A stretch of 64,000 nt of DNA from Neckera pumila (GCA_963969595.1 OZ018417.1:6202501-6266500), one strand, 5' to 3'. Counted from the first letter of the stretch, positions 11,569 to 23,517 are shown. Made by a program: numbers and translations. The notes: a model not told the origin generated them from the sequence alone.

Positions 11569-14500
11569 CCTCTAAAGGACCATTGTTCCTTTGAATAACA
11601 AATGAGATTTTGGACATGTACCTCTGGGTTGATTTTTTGTCTTGTTTTTTTGAAACTTTTTTTGAAGCTAGGTAGAAAAATTGATAAGCTTTATGGGAAT
11701 ATAATTTTTTTCAATTGATATCAAGAACAAAAGTTATGCCCAAATAAGTTCAAAATAGGAGAGAGGGGACAACCAAAAAAAACTTGCAAAAATTTGAAAT
11801 TTTTTTTTTGAATTTTTTCCCATAGATTATATTTTTGTCTATCTGGAAAGCTTTGATTCATTCCATTTGCATTTGTTATGAAAAAGTTATGGACAAAATT
11901 AATTTTTGGACACTTAGAGTATGTTTCTGAAAAAAATACCTTGTAAGATTCATTTTTGAATGCAATTTTTACAATTTTTCAAAAAGAATTCCACATGGTT
12001 TAGTTTTTTTGCTTAAACAATCTCACCATTGAAATTAGTGCATTTTAATTCCATTTAAAGGTTATTAATATTTTAGATTTTCCTTCTATCTTGTACCACT
12101 AGTAGAAGAGAAGTAGTATGGAACCACTCAATCAATGACTGCGTGTCCTAAATAGCCAAATAGTGACTATAGGCTGAAAAATGGGCGCAAAAACTGAATT
12201 TGTTGATAGTGGAGTCATTCAACACACTGCCTAGAAGGATAGATGGCAGGGGATGAAAATCAATGCAAAAAAGAGGCAATAAATAGTATTTTGTGGAGAC
12301 TCCGTTGACAATAACCCCGAGGCATGCATCAGGAACTTTAGTATAGTGCCATGATCGTGCATTGAAATGCTATTAAGATAATTTGGTGCCAACCTCTGTA
12401 CTAACTTTGATAGGATAAAATGACACCATAATCTCTTCTTTACTATCACATGCACCATCATAGCACCATATCTGCCAGGACCAATTTTTCTGATGTGGGC
12501 TTAGTCATAAGTTGGAAGTAAAGCTATGACTTTTTACAACATATAACTACTAAATAATTGCATTTTCCAAAGACAGTTGATAGTGTGTAATTTTTAGGCA
12601 TTTATTTTTTTGGAAGTCGTTCCTTGCAAATCAATGCATTATAGATAGCTAAGACAATACATGCCAACAAATGATCCTTAGCACCTAATCTATGGCACCA
12701 ACCACATGAACAGATTAGATGAATGAATCATTGGATCAGATGAACAATTGAGATGGATAGATCAGATGGACGAATCAGATTGTGTTTTTTTTTAGTGGCT
12801 TAGATGGATGGGTGAAATTGCATCTTGGCAATAAATGGAAGTCTGAGATTGCATCTCAACAACAAATGGACGGTTTACATTCTAAATTAGCTGCCACATT
12901 TAGTCAACCTCTACATTTTAGGTCAACTGCCTTACTATTTTGTAGCGGTTGACATGTGGTATGTTGTAATTGCATCTCATTTATTAGTCATTTATTAGTT
13001 AGTTATTAGTCATTCATTAGTAATTCATTAGTGCAGTCATAGAATAATCATTGATTGATAATTGATTAGTTGTTGTTTAGTTATTGAAAAGTCGTTATTT
13101 AGACATAGAATACATAGTGATGTGGTTGTTGCAGATTGCAGCTATAGCTGTTGAATTTAAACAATGGAGATTCTATCTCTCTCATTTGTAGGTATGGTTT
13201 AGGCCATCCGCCACCACCTTAGCGTATCTTCTCCTTCCTTCTTCCTTCTTCCTTATAAACATCTTCTCATTTTCTCCTTTTGCTTTTGCTCCAATTTTCC
13301 TAAGTGATGGTTTAATTCACATTCTTTTTCTTCTTGTGTTGTTTTCTTATGTGTTGTTTTGTTGTTGTTTTCTTGTGTTGTTATGTTATTGTTTTGTTCT
13401 GGTTCTTATTCTATTCTATTGTTTTGTTGTTGTTATTATTTTGCTATTTAGTTTTATTGTTGTTTTGCAATTTTGTTGTTATTATGCAGTTTTGTAGGAA
13501 AGTTGTTGTGCTGTTTTGCTCATTTGTGGTTTGTGGTTTGTTATTTTAGTTGGTCGTTGGCAATAGTTTTTAGTGGACTAAGAAGCAAAAACTAATTATA
13601 GCGTGGAAAAAAGAAGAAGGTTGAACAAAGTGAAGTCCTAGTATAGTCATACTATAGTCATCTTGGACATTACTCAGCTATAGTAGTGCACTTAGGTAGT
13701 ACATACAATTGTTTATGCTTATGTTTCAACCATGCCTTTAGCTAGGTGTTGTCTTTTCTACTGAAATATATTAGTATGTTATGCACAGTCATTGTCTTGT
13801 ATATCAGTCATGAAGTGACTATTGTTGTAGTTCTTGTGAAAGTCATCTTAGTGTCCCAATGCAGTAACTTGAAGTGTCAGACACTATTGTGTAATTTTGT
13901 GCATACGAAAAAAGCCTTGAAATGATTGTAAATTGACCTTTGCAATCATTTCCCATTACAACTGAAATGCTAAATAGACTGAAAGAACACTACAAAATGA
14001 CTAGGTTCCAACTTCGTCTGCAATACCCCCTAACAATATAACACTGCCTAAACCCTCCTCGCAGAAGGGCATGACTCTCTTATAACTAAGAGAAATAGTC
14101 ATACTTTCTCAAAATTTGCACCCCAAATCCTAATCTACTATCAATCACATGCTAACACGTAATGCTCAGTGGTCCCCATAAAGACTTCCAAATGACTTTT
14201 CAAAATCTAAGAATTCACTAGTAAATGACTTCACAATATGGGCCACGTTGTGCAAGGCAGTCGCGACGTAGTTATTCACGGCGCCCACGGTAACCCCCTA
14301 CGCACTCCCAAAATCCCATCTGATATGGAACGACCCTTCACTCATCCAAGTCCTAAACTATGTTAGATTTCTAGATTGATGAACTTTTTTTTTATCTAAT
14401 GGATACTTTTTTGACACTTTTATCCTAAATGACTCAAAAGTCCTAAAGAACTTGTCCATAATGATTGTAGCCCTCAAATGGTCCATGCAGTCATTCAGCA

Positions 14501-14931
14501 GTCACCCGTGTCCTGAATAACTCAAATTCAATCATTCTAACTAGTTATTTACAGCCCGCTTTTTACTTAACAATTTTTTTAATTATGAAAATTAAGGCTT
14601 TTTGAACTCTTTTTTTTGCTGGATTTTCAATTCAATTCTACACTATAAAGATTTAAAGCTCAAAACTCTGTAGTGGAAAAAAAAATTTTAAATGTTCAAA
14701 GTCAAAAAATCTAGTCCCACAATGTGTTGAAAAACTTGTTTTTTTTTACTTTAAATGCAGATATCTTGCAATCTGTGCAATAAAAAATTCTAAAATTTTT
14801 TCCACACATTCTCATACTAGTTAGGTATAAGATCCTATGGTTAGATGTGCAAAAAAACAATTTTACTCTTTTCTATAGAAATGACAGTTTTGAGTGTTTT
14901 TTGTAGAAAAAAGGCCTTGGGCCTTTAGAGG
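11569..14931. mobile_element. Long (3.36 kb) TTAA-flanked inverted-repeat element
   Basis: TTAA (11565-11568) precedes CCTCTAAAGGACC, and GGGCCTTTAGAGG precedes TTAA (14932-14935). The two ends are inverted repeats that share the same variant, CCTC in place of the CCCC of other copies, which supports their being one element. The right arm (about 14745-14931) matches the arms of the copies at 28912 and 61827, with shared words GATATCTTGCAATCT and TTTTTTCCACA. The interior has no transposase-like frame. It holds TTG-rich and TTAGTCAT-rich simple sequence. It is non-autonomous and possibly enlarged by later insertions. Confidence 0.6.
13320..13555. repeat. TTG/TTTTG-rich low-complexity tract
   Basis: Pyrimidine- and G-rich simple sequence made of TTGTTG, TTTTGTTG and TTCTTG words, preceded by CTTCCTTC runs at 13225-13255. 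The 71-codon open frame across it is a composition artefact rich in Val, Leu, Phe and Cys. Confidence 0.7.
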
Positions 14932-14935
14932 TTAA

Positions 14936-17144
14936 TTAAGCATACCACATTTAAATTTCAAAAGACCACAATTCTATTTTGGTGAGTTTTTAATGCGTAT
15001 TTCATAGATTTATATGACAATTGATTGAAAATCATGAGTGGTGAATTTTTGAGATTTGATTGCAAAGACATGATGGAAAAATCTATACACATCTTCTATA
15101 CATCTATATGGTTTTTATTACTTCATCATTATTTGACTCTCTTTCTATGTGTATGTGATATGAGGTTTAGGACTACTGAAGCATTGTAGTTTGTCATATT
15201 GCATTCTTAATGTTCAATAGTAGTTGAATTATGGTTTAACAAGGGTTAGTGTGGATGCCAGTAATTCACAAGAAAATATCTATAGCAACAAGAATTTTTA
15301 AAAGACTGGTATAAGCTACAAAATGCAATCTCTTTTTGAAAGATCTATATTTGGCTAGAGGGAAAAAAGTGAATTTTGAATTCACAAATTGCAACCTATT
15401 GTACCTTCAGAGAAAATTTTATGTAATTACTTATAAGTATGTCAATATATATATTGCAAAATTTCTAGAAAGATTAGCACGTTACACTTTTTTTTTGTTA
15501 GTCTTGATTTTTAAATTGTATATAAATATTGCTATGTTTGTTATTCCTATAGGATTTCTAACATGTCTAGTTCTCAAAACTAATTTAAAAAAAATTCTAA
15601 ACAGCAACTTTTAATCACATATGTGTATCATAATTTTTTGCAATACCATATTTAGAGGTCACAAAAGAATAGAAGCCTAAAACTTACAAAATTGCAATAT
15701 AACATAATTAATAGGGAAAAAAATTCTACAAAGCTATTCAAAATGGAAATGTATGGCCTTACCCACAATAAAACTAATAGTACTACTAGTCAAGCACGTT
15801 AGCAATTGCCTCGAAGAATTATACCTGCTTCTTCAAGCTATCATCAATTATCAATAGATGCAAGTCACTCTTGAAGTTTGAAACACTCTTAAAGTTTAAT
15901 ATTGGTGCATGCTTTCTCACTCGTAGGCATCCTTGATTAGTCTTCAAAAAGACCAACAACCATCTATCATGTTCTACTAATTTATGAGTCACAACCATAT
16001 TGAGCTATGTATACATTAAGTGGATGACACTTATTACAACAACTATCAACATTTGTCATACCATAGGTTATGTTGACTAGTATTAACTCAAAAAGTTCCA
16101 AAATATCATAACTATAGAAAAACAATTGATATCTTTAGGTTTATCTTACAACAACAACAATCCAATTGGAATGGAAGTAATACCAATTTCAATTGCCAAA
16201 TGAGACTTCATTTGCCTCCAAATGATAATTCCTCAACCCTCAAAAGGGCCATAATGTAAACTTTGGCAATCATAATGTAGTGTCACTTGTCAACTCTCTC
16301 CTCCAGCTAAAATTAGATCAAGACCATTTGATCTATGAGATCCAAAACTCTTTATAAAGAGTGGGGTAGTGGCAATGGGTTCAAAGCCTATTTTTCACAA
16401 GTAGAGGAATAATGTTCAAAGTAATGGAAAGAGAAATCACAATTTTCTAACAAAGTATGAGTTGGTTAGGATTTTTTGAATTGACCTCTCCTAATGCTCA
16501 TGAATACCACTTGGTTCACCCAAAATTAATCAAAAAAAATATTATCTATTCACCAAATAATATAACTAGAGTACTTTTCTAAAATTATCATTATATCAAG
16601 GCCCTCTAATGCCACCTACTTTGATAGCATGTCCAACATCATTGTCAGATATACCAAATTAAAAGTTGCTAAACCTTGAAAGCAAATGCATTTCTTCTCA
16701 CCAACAACAAGTGTAGGGAATTATATCACAAAGTCCACTCTAATTTTTTGTAGTTATGTTAGCACTCTGCGCAATGAGACTTGACATCATTCTCCAATGC
16801 ATGGTTTGCATTGCCACAATATTTGCACTATTTGAATCCAACTAAGGTAGAGGCACCTATTCCCAACAATACAATTGAGGGAGTATAGCTCCTAATACTA
16901 CAAGTCAAGATTAAATTCTTTTACAAATATGCAAATACAATATACATAGTTTAAAAAGAAAAGTGAATTTTTAAGGCACCAAGAAAAAGATATGGAGAGT
17001 AAATTATCAAAGTGGGATTCCAATGCACCCCAAATCATTTTCTTCATTCATATACATGGTCCATACATTTTGAAAATTCTAGAATGCATGCACATATTTC
17101 TAAGATTGGTTTAGGATGCAATATTGGGAATGGGTGACTCCATC
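14936..17144. other. AT-rich spacer with retrotransposon debris
   Basis: No intact gene. The only protein-like trace is a zinc-knuckle fragment on the minus strand near 16800, listed separately. The 92-codon frame at 15336-15614 shows no motif beyond AT-driven hydrophobic runs. Confidence 0.4.
16755..16835 (-). mobile_element. Gag-type zinc-knuckle remnant of an LTR retrotransposon
   Basis: The minus strand reads CKYCGNANHALENDVKSHCA, close to the CxxCGxxxHxxxxC knuckle of retrotransposon Gag proteins, with the last Cys replaced. A stop lies just before it and others follow. I could not trace protease, reverse transcriptase or LTRs around it, so only the knuckle is claimed. Confidence 0.35.
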
Positions 17145-17148
17145 TTAA

Positions 17149-17897
17149 CCCCTAAATGCCCAATCAACCATTTTATAGTCATTTTCCAACCTTAGGAGCA
17201 ACTTGGATCAATCCCCTCCCCAATTTTTTTTTGATTTTCATAATTTTTTCATGTAGTTTGTTATGTTATTTTTCTGTATCCAAAATTAATTTTTGATTTG
17301 GACAAAAATTCAATAGTAGCTGATGTTTAAAAGTCAAACACTTTAAGAAATGTTCATTGTGGATTGTCTTGGAAGAGAAACCTAGTTGATCAAAGGTCAT
17401 CCTAAGAAAAAAATTCCGTAAGTGGGCAAGTGGGCAAGGGGCTAATTGGTTGGAGCATACAGTGAATGGCTACAATTACATGATTTTTTTGTTTTTCCAA
17501 TGTACCTCACTTGGTTGCTCGGCTATGAAAACAATCTTCCATTGCTTCAAACCTTGGAAAAATTGGCATGCATGTTTTCAACTATTCATAATTGCATTTT
17601 ATTAAAAAAGAAAAATTTCTTTTTCTACGAAAATTAGTAATATACACCCTTGAAGTCACTTAACTCAAGGAAAAAAACTGTAATTTTTGAAAAACTGAAC
17701 TTTGATTGAAAATATCTCTAAATCCATATAGTCCATTTCTTTTAAAATTGGAGGGTAGCCTAATTTGATAGTGATAAACACAATCTGTAATTAGATTTTT
17801 TTTTTAAATGATTTAAAAAAATTACTTTCATTTCACAAACGGCAGTTTGGAGGTGATTTTGGAGGGAGGACCCCCTCGAGCATTTAGGTCCAGTTAC
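17149..17897. mobile_element. Probable decayed TTAA-flanked element
   Basis: TTAA (17145-17148) is followed by CCCCTAAATGCCCAATC. Near 17879 the inverted counterpart GAGCATTTAGGTCCAGTTA is recognisable but mutated. The first bases match the 47786 copy (CCCCTAAATGCC). The right end is uncertain by a few bases. Confidence 0.45.
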
Positions 17898-17940
17898 GGT
17901 TAAGGCGATGTCGTTTTTCAATTCAACTTAGGTCTTGAAC

Positions 17941-18352
17941 TGGAAGTCAATTGAGAATTAACAATTTGCATGGCCATGGCGTTTCCAATCTGAATGCAAT
18001 TACGTCGATATCTCGTATTCATAAATCTGCCTTCAAAATTTTAGGTTGGATCCTGCACTTGGAAGTCAATTGAGTCAATTGACAAATCAATCAATTTGCT
18101 TCGCCTGCAGGTGGTCGGAAGTCAATTGAGAATCACAAAATTGAACAATCTGCATGGCCATGGCTTTTCCAGTCTAAATCCAACAACAGTAACGTCTACT
18201 AAGAAATCTGCTGTTTGAGTTTCAAGTTGGGTCCAGGCAATGATCGAAGAATTTAAGAATGTGCATGACCGTGGCTTTTTCAAGGATAAAATCCAACTGC
18301 GGCAAGTTCCCGTAATAAATCTGCTGTTTGAGTTCTTAAGTTGGGTCCTCCG
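17941..18352. repeat. Degenerate tandem array, three units
   Basis: Each unit carries, in order, GGAAGTCAATTGAGAA, a TGCATGGCCATGGC-like word, an AATCTGCTGTTTGAG-like word and AAGTTGGGTCC. Units lie at about 17941-18060, 18117-18240 and 18241-18352. The third unit lacks the first word. The array sits between the decayed element and the truncated gene copy next to it. No coding capacity was seen. Confidence 0.6.
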
Positions 18353-18856
18353 GAGAGGGATTTTTAACTAAGGCTGCGCCAGCGAAGGATTTAATGCAAT
18401 ACCAAGGCGACACTCGCGAGTCTCTGCAGCGAGCTGCACAATGGACACGCTTTCAGAGGGCCAGTTCAAAGCTTGATGTATATGTTTGCCGCATGATGCA
18501 ATTATATCTACGGAGTAGGATCGGAATTGCAGACATTGATCTAAACAGAATATTAGGGTTTCGAGCAATCTGAAGGAGTGGAGGAATAATGCTGAATTTT
18601 ACGTATCATGCAATGAATCAAGATAGACTTGTATGCACGTGATTGAAGCCTGGAGCTCAGAGTGAAGTCACAAGGGTCACAATGTAGCAGTATTTGATAT
18701 CAGCTTGGATAAGCCTGAGATTGGCAGGTAACGTCTTGCGAAGTGTTTGGTAGTAGATGGCCAGGTACAAATGTGATCCCAGACTTTATGATAGTATCTT
18801 TCAGTCTATCAAGTCTGGAAATTCATGAGGATTTACGGTTTCAACTCCTATATTTT
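18353..18856. other. Spacer, no gene recognised
   Basis: Unique-looking sequence of moderate GC between the tandem array and the truncated gene copy. A 66-codon minus-strand frame (18368-18568) has no motif or splice context that I could support. Confidence 0.35.
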
Positions 18857-19066
18857 GAGCATTCGATTGCATCCCTCGGGGACAAATCGCGTCCTGGAGC
18901 CTTTCCCGTCAAATTCCGAAAGGCATTGCTCGAATATGGCAGCGCCATTGTCCACGGTTTTTGTGTAGGTTGCGAGGTTTAATTGTGGGCGCCAGCCATC
19001 GCGCAATCCCGAGGTCATGATCGTGGTGTCGGGGTAGCGCTTTCCTGGGAGGAAATTGGTGATGTA
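18857..19066 (-). pseudogene. Truncated, deleted copy of the neighbouring NXPE/PC-esterase-like gene
   Basis: This segment aligns with 19311-19551 inside the next gene. It shares GCATTCGATTGCATCCCTCG at one end and the TCGCGCAATCCCGAGGTCAT block (counterpart TCGTGCAACCCCGAGTTCAT). Read on the minus strand it gives YITNFLPGKRYPDTTIM and TSGLRDGW, against YITQFFSGKSYPDTVIM and NSGLHDGW in the intact gene, residues about 388-412. Roughly 30 bp are missing internally, and both domain ends are absent. It is a partial tandem duplicate with no catalytic GDS or DxxH motif, so it is not functional. Confidence 0.85.
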
Positions 19067-19081
19067 AACCCTAAACCCTAA
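19065..19081. repeat. Short telomere-like tract (CCCTAAA)2
   Basis: TAAACCCTAAACCCTAA is a bit over two units of the Arabidopsis-type plant telomere repeat. It lies exactly between the end of the truncated gene copy and the stop codon of the intact gene. Confidence 0.7.
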
Positions 19082-20704
19082 TCAGTTCTTGGTTGGACAA
19101 ATAGCATTAAGCAGAACATGCGCAAGCATGACATCCACGAAGTAGAAATGCGGACGCTCCCCGTCCGGCGCTCTCCCATAGTGTCCTCCATCGCTATACT
19201 TATTATCATAATGAAACGGAAAACTCATATCGAACGCGTCCACCACTTTCACCTTCGGAAACACCGTCTGCACTTGCTCCGTTACGATTTTATTGAACAC
19301 TTCCATCTTCTGCGCATTCGACTGCATCCCTCGTGACTCTCCCGCCGGCACAACTGTCGTCCTATACACAATCTCCGGCGGAGCCTCGGTTAAATTTCCA
19401 AACAGATTGCTCCAATACTTCATCGCCATTTTCACCGTTTTCACATAGCTCGCAACATTTTGCTGGTACCAGCCGTCGTGCAACCCCGAGTTCATTATCA
19501 CAGTGTCTGGATAGCTTTTCCCAGAAAAGAATTGGGTGATGTAGTTTCTGTAGCTGAAATCTTCTAAACTCGCGAGGCCAATGCCATTGGCGTCCACCAT
19601 GGGATGTCCATTGTAATGACTTGAGATTCGAACTTCTTGATCGAGATTCTCAGGATTGCGGAACCAGTTTTGATAGCTGCGATCAATTGCGAAGTGCAGC
19701 AAGTCCCGGCCTGGAGGAGGACTGATTTGGAGAATGAACGTTAAGAGGTTGCGGATGGTGTCTTGGTGGTTGGAGTCCCCCCAGAAGAAGAGCCAGCGTC
19801 CAGCAAGACAGTCCCAAGCTTCATTTGGCTGAAAGATGTTGAACGTACAGTGTGCGGAGTAGGACCAGCCGAGGCTTTCTAAGGTTTCAATTTTGCCTGA
19901 GCACCAACTAGGGTTTCTGCAGGGGATATTCTCGGAGAAGCAATGCGGGTATCGTCCTTCAGTGTTTGGATTACATGAGTCGTTTTCTAAAGGACGAGAC
20001 CAGCGTCCTAACCATTCGTGGTGTTGGAAATCGCCCAATTCGCATGGCTTTAGGGTTTGGAGATTAGGGTTAGTTATGGAAGGATCACTGACAGAATTTG
20101 TGACAAATTTGATGCGGAGAGAAGCAGTGAGCTTCTTGATACTCCATGCCTCGCCATTGTAATCCAAGCCGTGATACGCGTCGAAGAGAAGGAAGGCGGA
20201 GAAGTTGTAATCGCCAGCATAAACTTCTGGTACCATGAGTTCCACTGCATAAGTCCCGTTCTGCAGATCTTGACTTGGTGGACGTGACTTCCACAATGAG
20301 CTCGACAGGTCGAGTTCGTAGTAATCCCCACCTGCACATCGTCGCTCTCCTGTTTTCGTGTAAGATTGCAGCCAGAACTTGTGCACTACGTCTGTGGAGA
20401 GCGTGAGAATCTCGACATTTTCTGGGAAACCGATCACCTTCGTGGTGTTCGTGTTTTGCTTGTAACAGAGCCCTGTACCGTTTCGTTCCATCTCCTCCAG
20501 GATTTGGCCTGTGATGTTGTAAAACGGTAGCGATGGATATTCAATGGGGCTGCCAAGCAGTTGAGGCAACCATGCATTGGGTACTCCCATTGTTGCCATC
20601 TGATGAGTCGAGAAGAGAACTATTGTCATCGCCAGGATTACGGAAGCTGCAATTACAAATGATCCTGTCACGCGTGCCCACTGCCATCCTCCTGCAGGTT
20701 TCAT
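19082..20704 (-). CDS. NXPE/PC-esterase-like SGNH enzyme, type II membrane protein, single exon
   Basis: 540 aa, one exon, starting MKPAGGWQWARVTG. A single hydrophobic segment at about residues 13-32 after a short basic tail suggests a type II Golgi or secretory anchor. Residues 95-205 look like a beta-sandwich with the LQNGTYAVELMVPEVYAGDY pattern of the NXPE filamin/Ig-like domain. Residues 220-540 form an SGNH/PC-esterase-type catalytic region: WGDSN (308-312, nucleophile Ser311), NSGLHDGW (405-412, oxyanion Asn) and DGGH (505-508, Asp and His). Many cysteines (221, 243, 255, 262, 268, 286, 299) suggest disulphides. TBL/PMR5 wall-polysaccharide O-acetyltransferases share this motif set, but the front domain favours NXPE-like. 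The substrate is unknown, most likely a glycan or polyester in the secretory path. A truncated duplicate lies directly downstream. Confidence 0.8.
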   Translation of the reverse strand: MKPAGGWQWARVTGSFVIAASVILAMTIVLFSTHQMATMGVPNAWLPQLLGSPIEYPSLPFYNITGQILEEMERNGTGLCYKQNTNTTKVIGFPENVEILTLSTDVVHKFWLQSYTKTGERRCAGGDYYELDLSSSLWKSRPPSQDLQNGTYAVELMVPEVYAGDYNFSAFLLFDAYHGLDYNGEAWSIKKLTASLRIKFVTNSVSDPSITNPNLQTLKPCELGDFQHHEWLGRWSRPLENDSCNPNTEGRYPHCFSENIPCRNPSWCSGKIETLESLGWSYSAHCTFNIFQPNEAWDCLAGRWLFFWGDSNHQDTIRNLLTFILQISPPPGRDLLHFAIDRSYQNWFRNPENLDQEVRISSHYNGHPMVDANGIGLASLEDFSYRNYITQFFSGKSYPDTVIMNSGLHDGWYQQNVASYVKTVKMAMKYWSNLFGNLTEAPPEIVYRTTVVPAGESRGMQSNAQKMEVFNKIVTEQVQTVFPKVKVVDAFDMSFPFHYDNKYSDGGHYGRAPDGERPHFYFVDVMLAHVLLNAICPTKN

Positions 20705-22125
20705 GACGCAATTTGCAAGGTGGAGATGATGCTGGTGGAATTTGAAGCTTCTGGTTGAAGACCTACTAACAGCTTGAAGTCCCTTCTCCTTCTTTGGAAA
20801 TTCTCAATTGCTCAGATCACATAACTTTGAATATGGAATGAGAGGTGCATCATAGATCTTCAATTCTTCTTCTGTCATGCTGCAGGAATGCAAGGTCTTG
20901 TGATGAATGACCGCATACTACAAGCCGTCTTAAGATTACCTTCAGCTACAAAAGACCACTCTGCGCGCGGAGCATAGTGGCATCGTTACAAAGCAGAATT
21001 AATACTCTTTCGGAGGATTGAAACACGGTCAGGTAAAGCACATGCAAGCACGCCCTCATCTTGATACACAGAAATATAAGCTAGTAGAATGTGCATATCT
21101 ACTTTGCAAGGTGAGGGCTCGTGTCTTTTCCGGTTCCACCTGATTAGATTTCTGTCTTGTTCGTGATCTTGCTGGTCAGGGTTCTTGTATGCAATGGCTT
21201 TTATTCTATGTGTAGAACAACAGACCTTTTTCTATGTAATTATCGTTTTAGGTATCATATATTCCTTGCAAAAAATTGTAGCACCAAAGAGTATGTCCTA
21301 CATAAGAACAAGTACTGATGTTTTTGTTCTATGTTTCAGGGAATACTAAAACAGAGAATCGAATACCGTTCAGGCGCTAGCTCTATTCCGTTCAGGTACT
21401 TGCCCATCCGAAGTTCGCACAACCGTAAATCTTGTTTTCACCAGTGAGAGAGAACCAGCCACCATCAGTGAGATTTTCAAGCTTCACAGTAATCCCGACT
21501 TGTTTCTGCAACAATACGAAGACTCGGTGTGCAACGAAAACCAATGCTTATGCTGAATGTGTACTGAGTACTTTCGAACATGTTCGTAACATCTGTAGCT
21601 GGAAAGCCCCAATTGGGATAAAATTTCTGATTCCCCAGATGCTCACATGAGGTCCATGAAGACTCCGGTTCTTCGTGTCAGTACGTAAGTTAATTTTCTT
21701 AAATCACCTGCGATATGGTTGCAACTACACAGTGTTGACTTTCCATTAATTTCCTGAATTGTGGCACTGTCAAACTAAAGCTCACGTTTAATTTCCGTTG
21801 GTTTCAGATCAAATGACTTGCAGTGAGAATCAATGCAGCGACAGTGAGATCGAGGAGGCTAATTCCATGTCCACTGGGTTACCATGATCTACAGACAACG
21901 TCTGACTCTCACCAAATTGAGCAACTCTCATCAATAGAAGTGATTTTCAGCAATTTTCCCCCACTCCTGTTAATTATGAGATTTGCTTGCACGTTACATA
22001 ATAGAAGTTACTTTTGTTGTTGCAGTTGAACGGTTCATGCACTCGCCAAGAAGTAGCATCAATGAGGTAACCGCTCTGTTGCCGTTTCTCTAGCTTGCAT
22101 CACGTCTGCACTCTGCACTGAACAT
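20705..22125. other. Upstream region of the NXPE-like gene
   Basis: Moderate-GC, apparently unique DNA that should include the promoter and perhaps 5' UTR of the gene reading away to the left. I could not identify a TATA box or a second gene with confidence. Short plus-strand frames at 21432-21650 and 21823-22029 lack motifs. Confidence 0.4.
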
Positions 22126-23517
22126 TTAACCCCTGAAATTGAATGGTTCCATCGGTTCATCAAATGTGTAATGCAATTGGTGAGATTAAATAGAAAATTC
22201 ATTAATGCATTGTTTTCTATTTTATGAATTGAAATGAGGGGAAATCATGGATTGCTATGAACCTCGATTAACACTAATGTTTGCTCATTAGAGTTGGTTG
22301 TAAAGGTCATCCCCAATTGTAACAGTGGTGTAAGAGGGAGGTTTAACTAAGAATAAGTTAGTACAAAAGAAACATAGCATCAAACTCCATCAAGTCCCAG
22401 TTTTGGTCCTCCAATGAATTTTGTCCTGTTTTTTTTTTCAAACTCTAGCTCTTGGTCTTGCATTGCACACACTTTAGGATTAACTCTAGTAAGTGCTTTG
22501 ATCTGGAGGGGAGCTTTTAACACTTAGAACACCCAAATCCTTTTTGAATTTTTGCTCATTCTATCTTACATTTTTGTACAAATGTATTGATTGTCTCAAA
22601 GTTCATATTCTAGATGATGTTTTGTTAAAATAGCTTCTCATTTATCCAATATAATGTTTGTCTATGATCTAAACTCACGGGGTCCATAATCCCTATTATT
22701 GAGACACACATTAATTGTCCAAATTTGTGCAATGCAATCCCACTATAAAATAGTGGAGTATGATATTGTGAAATCATGTTTCAACCTCCCAAAGTTGTTT
22801 CTCAATGTTGTATTAGTAGCAGTTACACATTTCAAAATTGAGAATGACCATCAATCCAACTTTGAAAATTATGACTCATCAAATGTATTATTATCATTTG
22901 ATTGGTGTGGAATTAGAACTTGAGATCACTATTACTGAAACTGCATTGAAAATCTCACTCATTAAAGACAAGAAAATATGGATTTGGAAGACTTCGAAAG
23001 ACCAAAGTTGAGCCGTTTAGAAGCAAGCTGAAAGACAGAATTTGTAGTGTAATGACAAATCATGCTTAAAAATGAAAATGAAAATGGTGAGGGCAACTTT
23101 GAAAGCTCACTTCCTTGCCATTTCCATGGGTTTTCCATGAATGAAAATTTGCAAGATATGTTTTTTGAGAGGAAAGCAGCACTAGACTTTACACAACACA
23201 AGCCAACTTGCGGGAGCAAGGACAGTACTTCAGCTGAACCAATTCTTTTGGGGAAGCAAATAACAAAAGGAAGCAATTATTTTGAACAGTATTGCCAGTT
23301 GACACATTCCATGTAAGTACTTCACTCTTTCTGAAAAGCGGTGCTCCCCAAGGGCAGCTTTACACTTGGAAGAATTCCCAACACATTGGGCCCATCTTCG
23401 GAACCAAATCGTACCTGATTGTGATCTGTTTAGAAAGCCAACGACTCTTTAGATAGTGAACTTGTCTATGAATAGTGCAACACCTAGTTTGGACAGCCTA
23501 GGGGTCAATTCTGGATA
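22126..23517. other. Spacer with an isolated element end and an orphan open frame
   Basis: TTAA followed by CCCCTGAAATTG at 22126-22141 resembles one end of the TTAA-flanked family, without a partner. At 23062-23316 a plus-strand frame of 84 codons has normal-looking composition, reading GFSMNENLQDMFFERKAALD, and stops at CCATG immediately followed by TAAGTACTTC, which contains a plausible GTAAGT donor. It may be a stray exon. I do not recognise the protein and see no partner exons. Confidence 0.35.

Noticed and set aside
13334..13549. Hydrophobic 71-codon frame resembling a membrane peptide
   Set aside because: It is a direct translation of TTG/TTTTG simple sequence.
15336..15614. 92-codon plus-strand frame with a hydrophobic stretch
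   Set aside because: AT-driven Leu, Ile and Phe content, with no homology that I recognise and no gene-like flanks.
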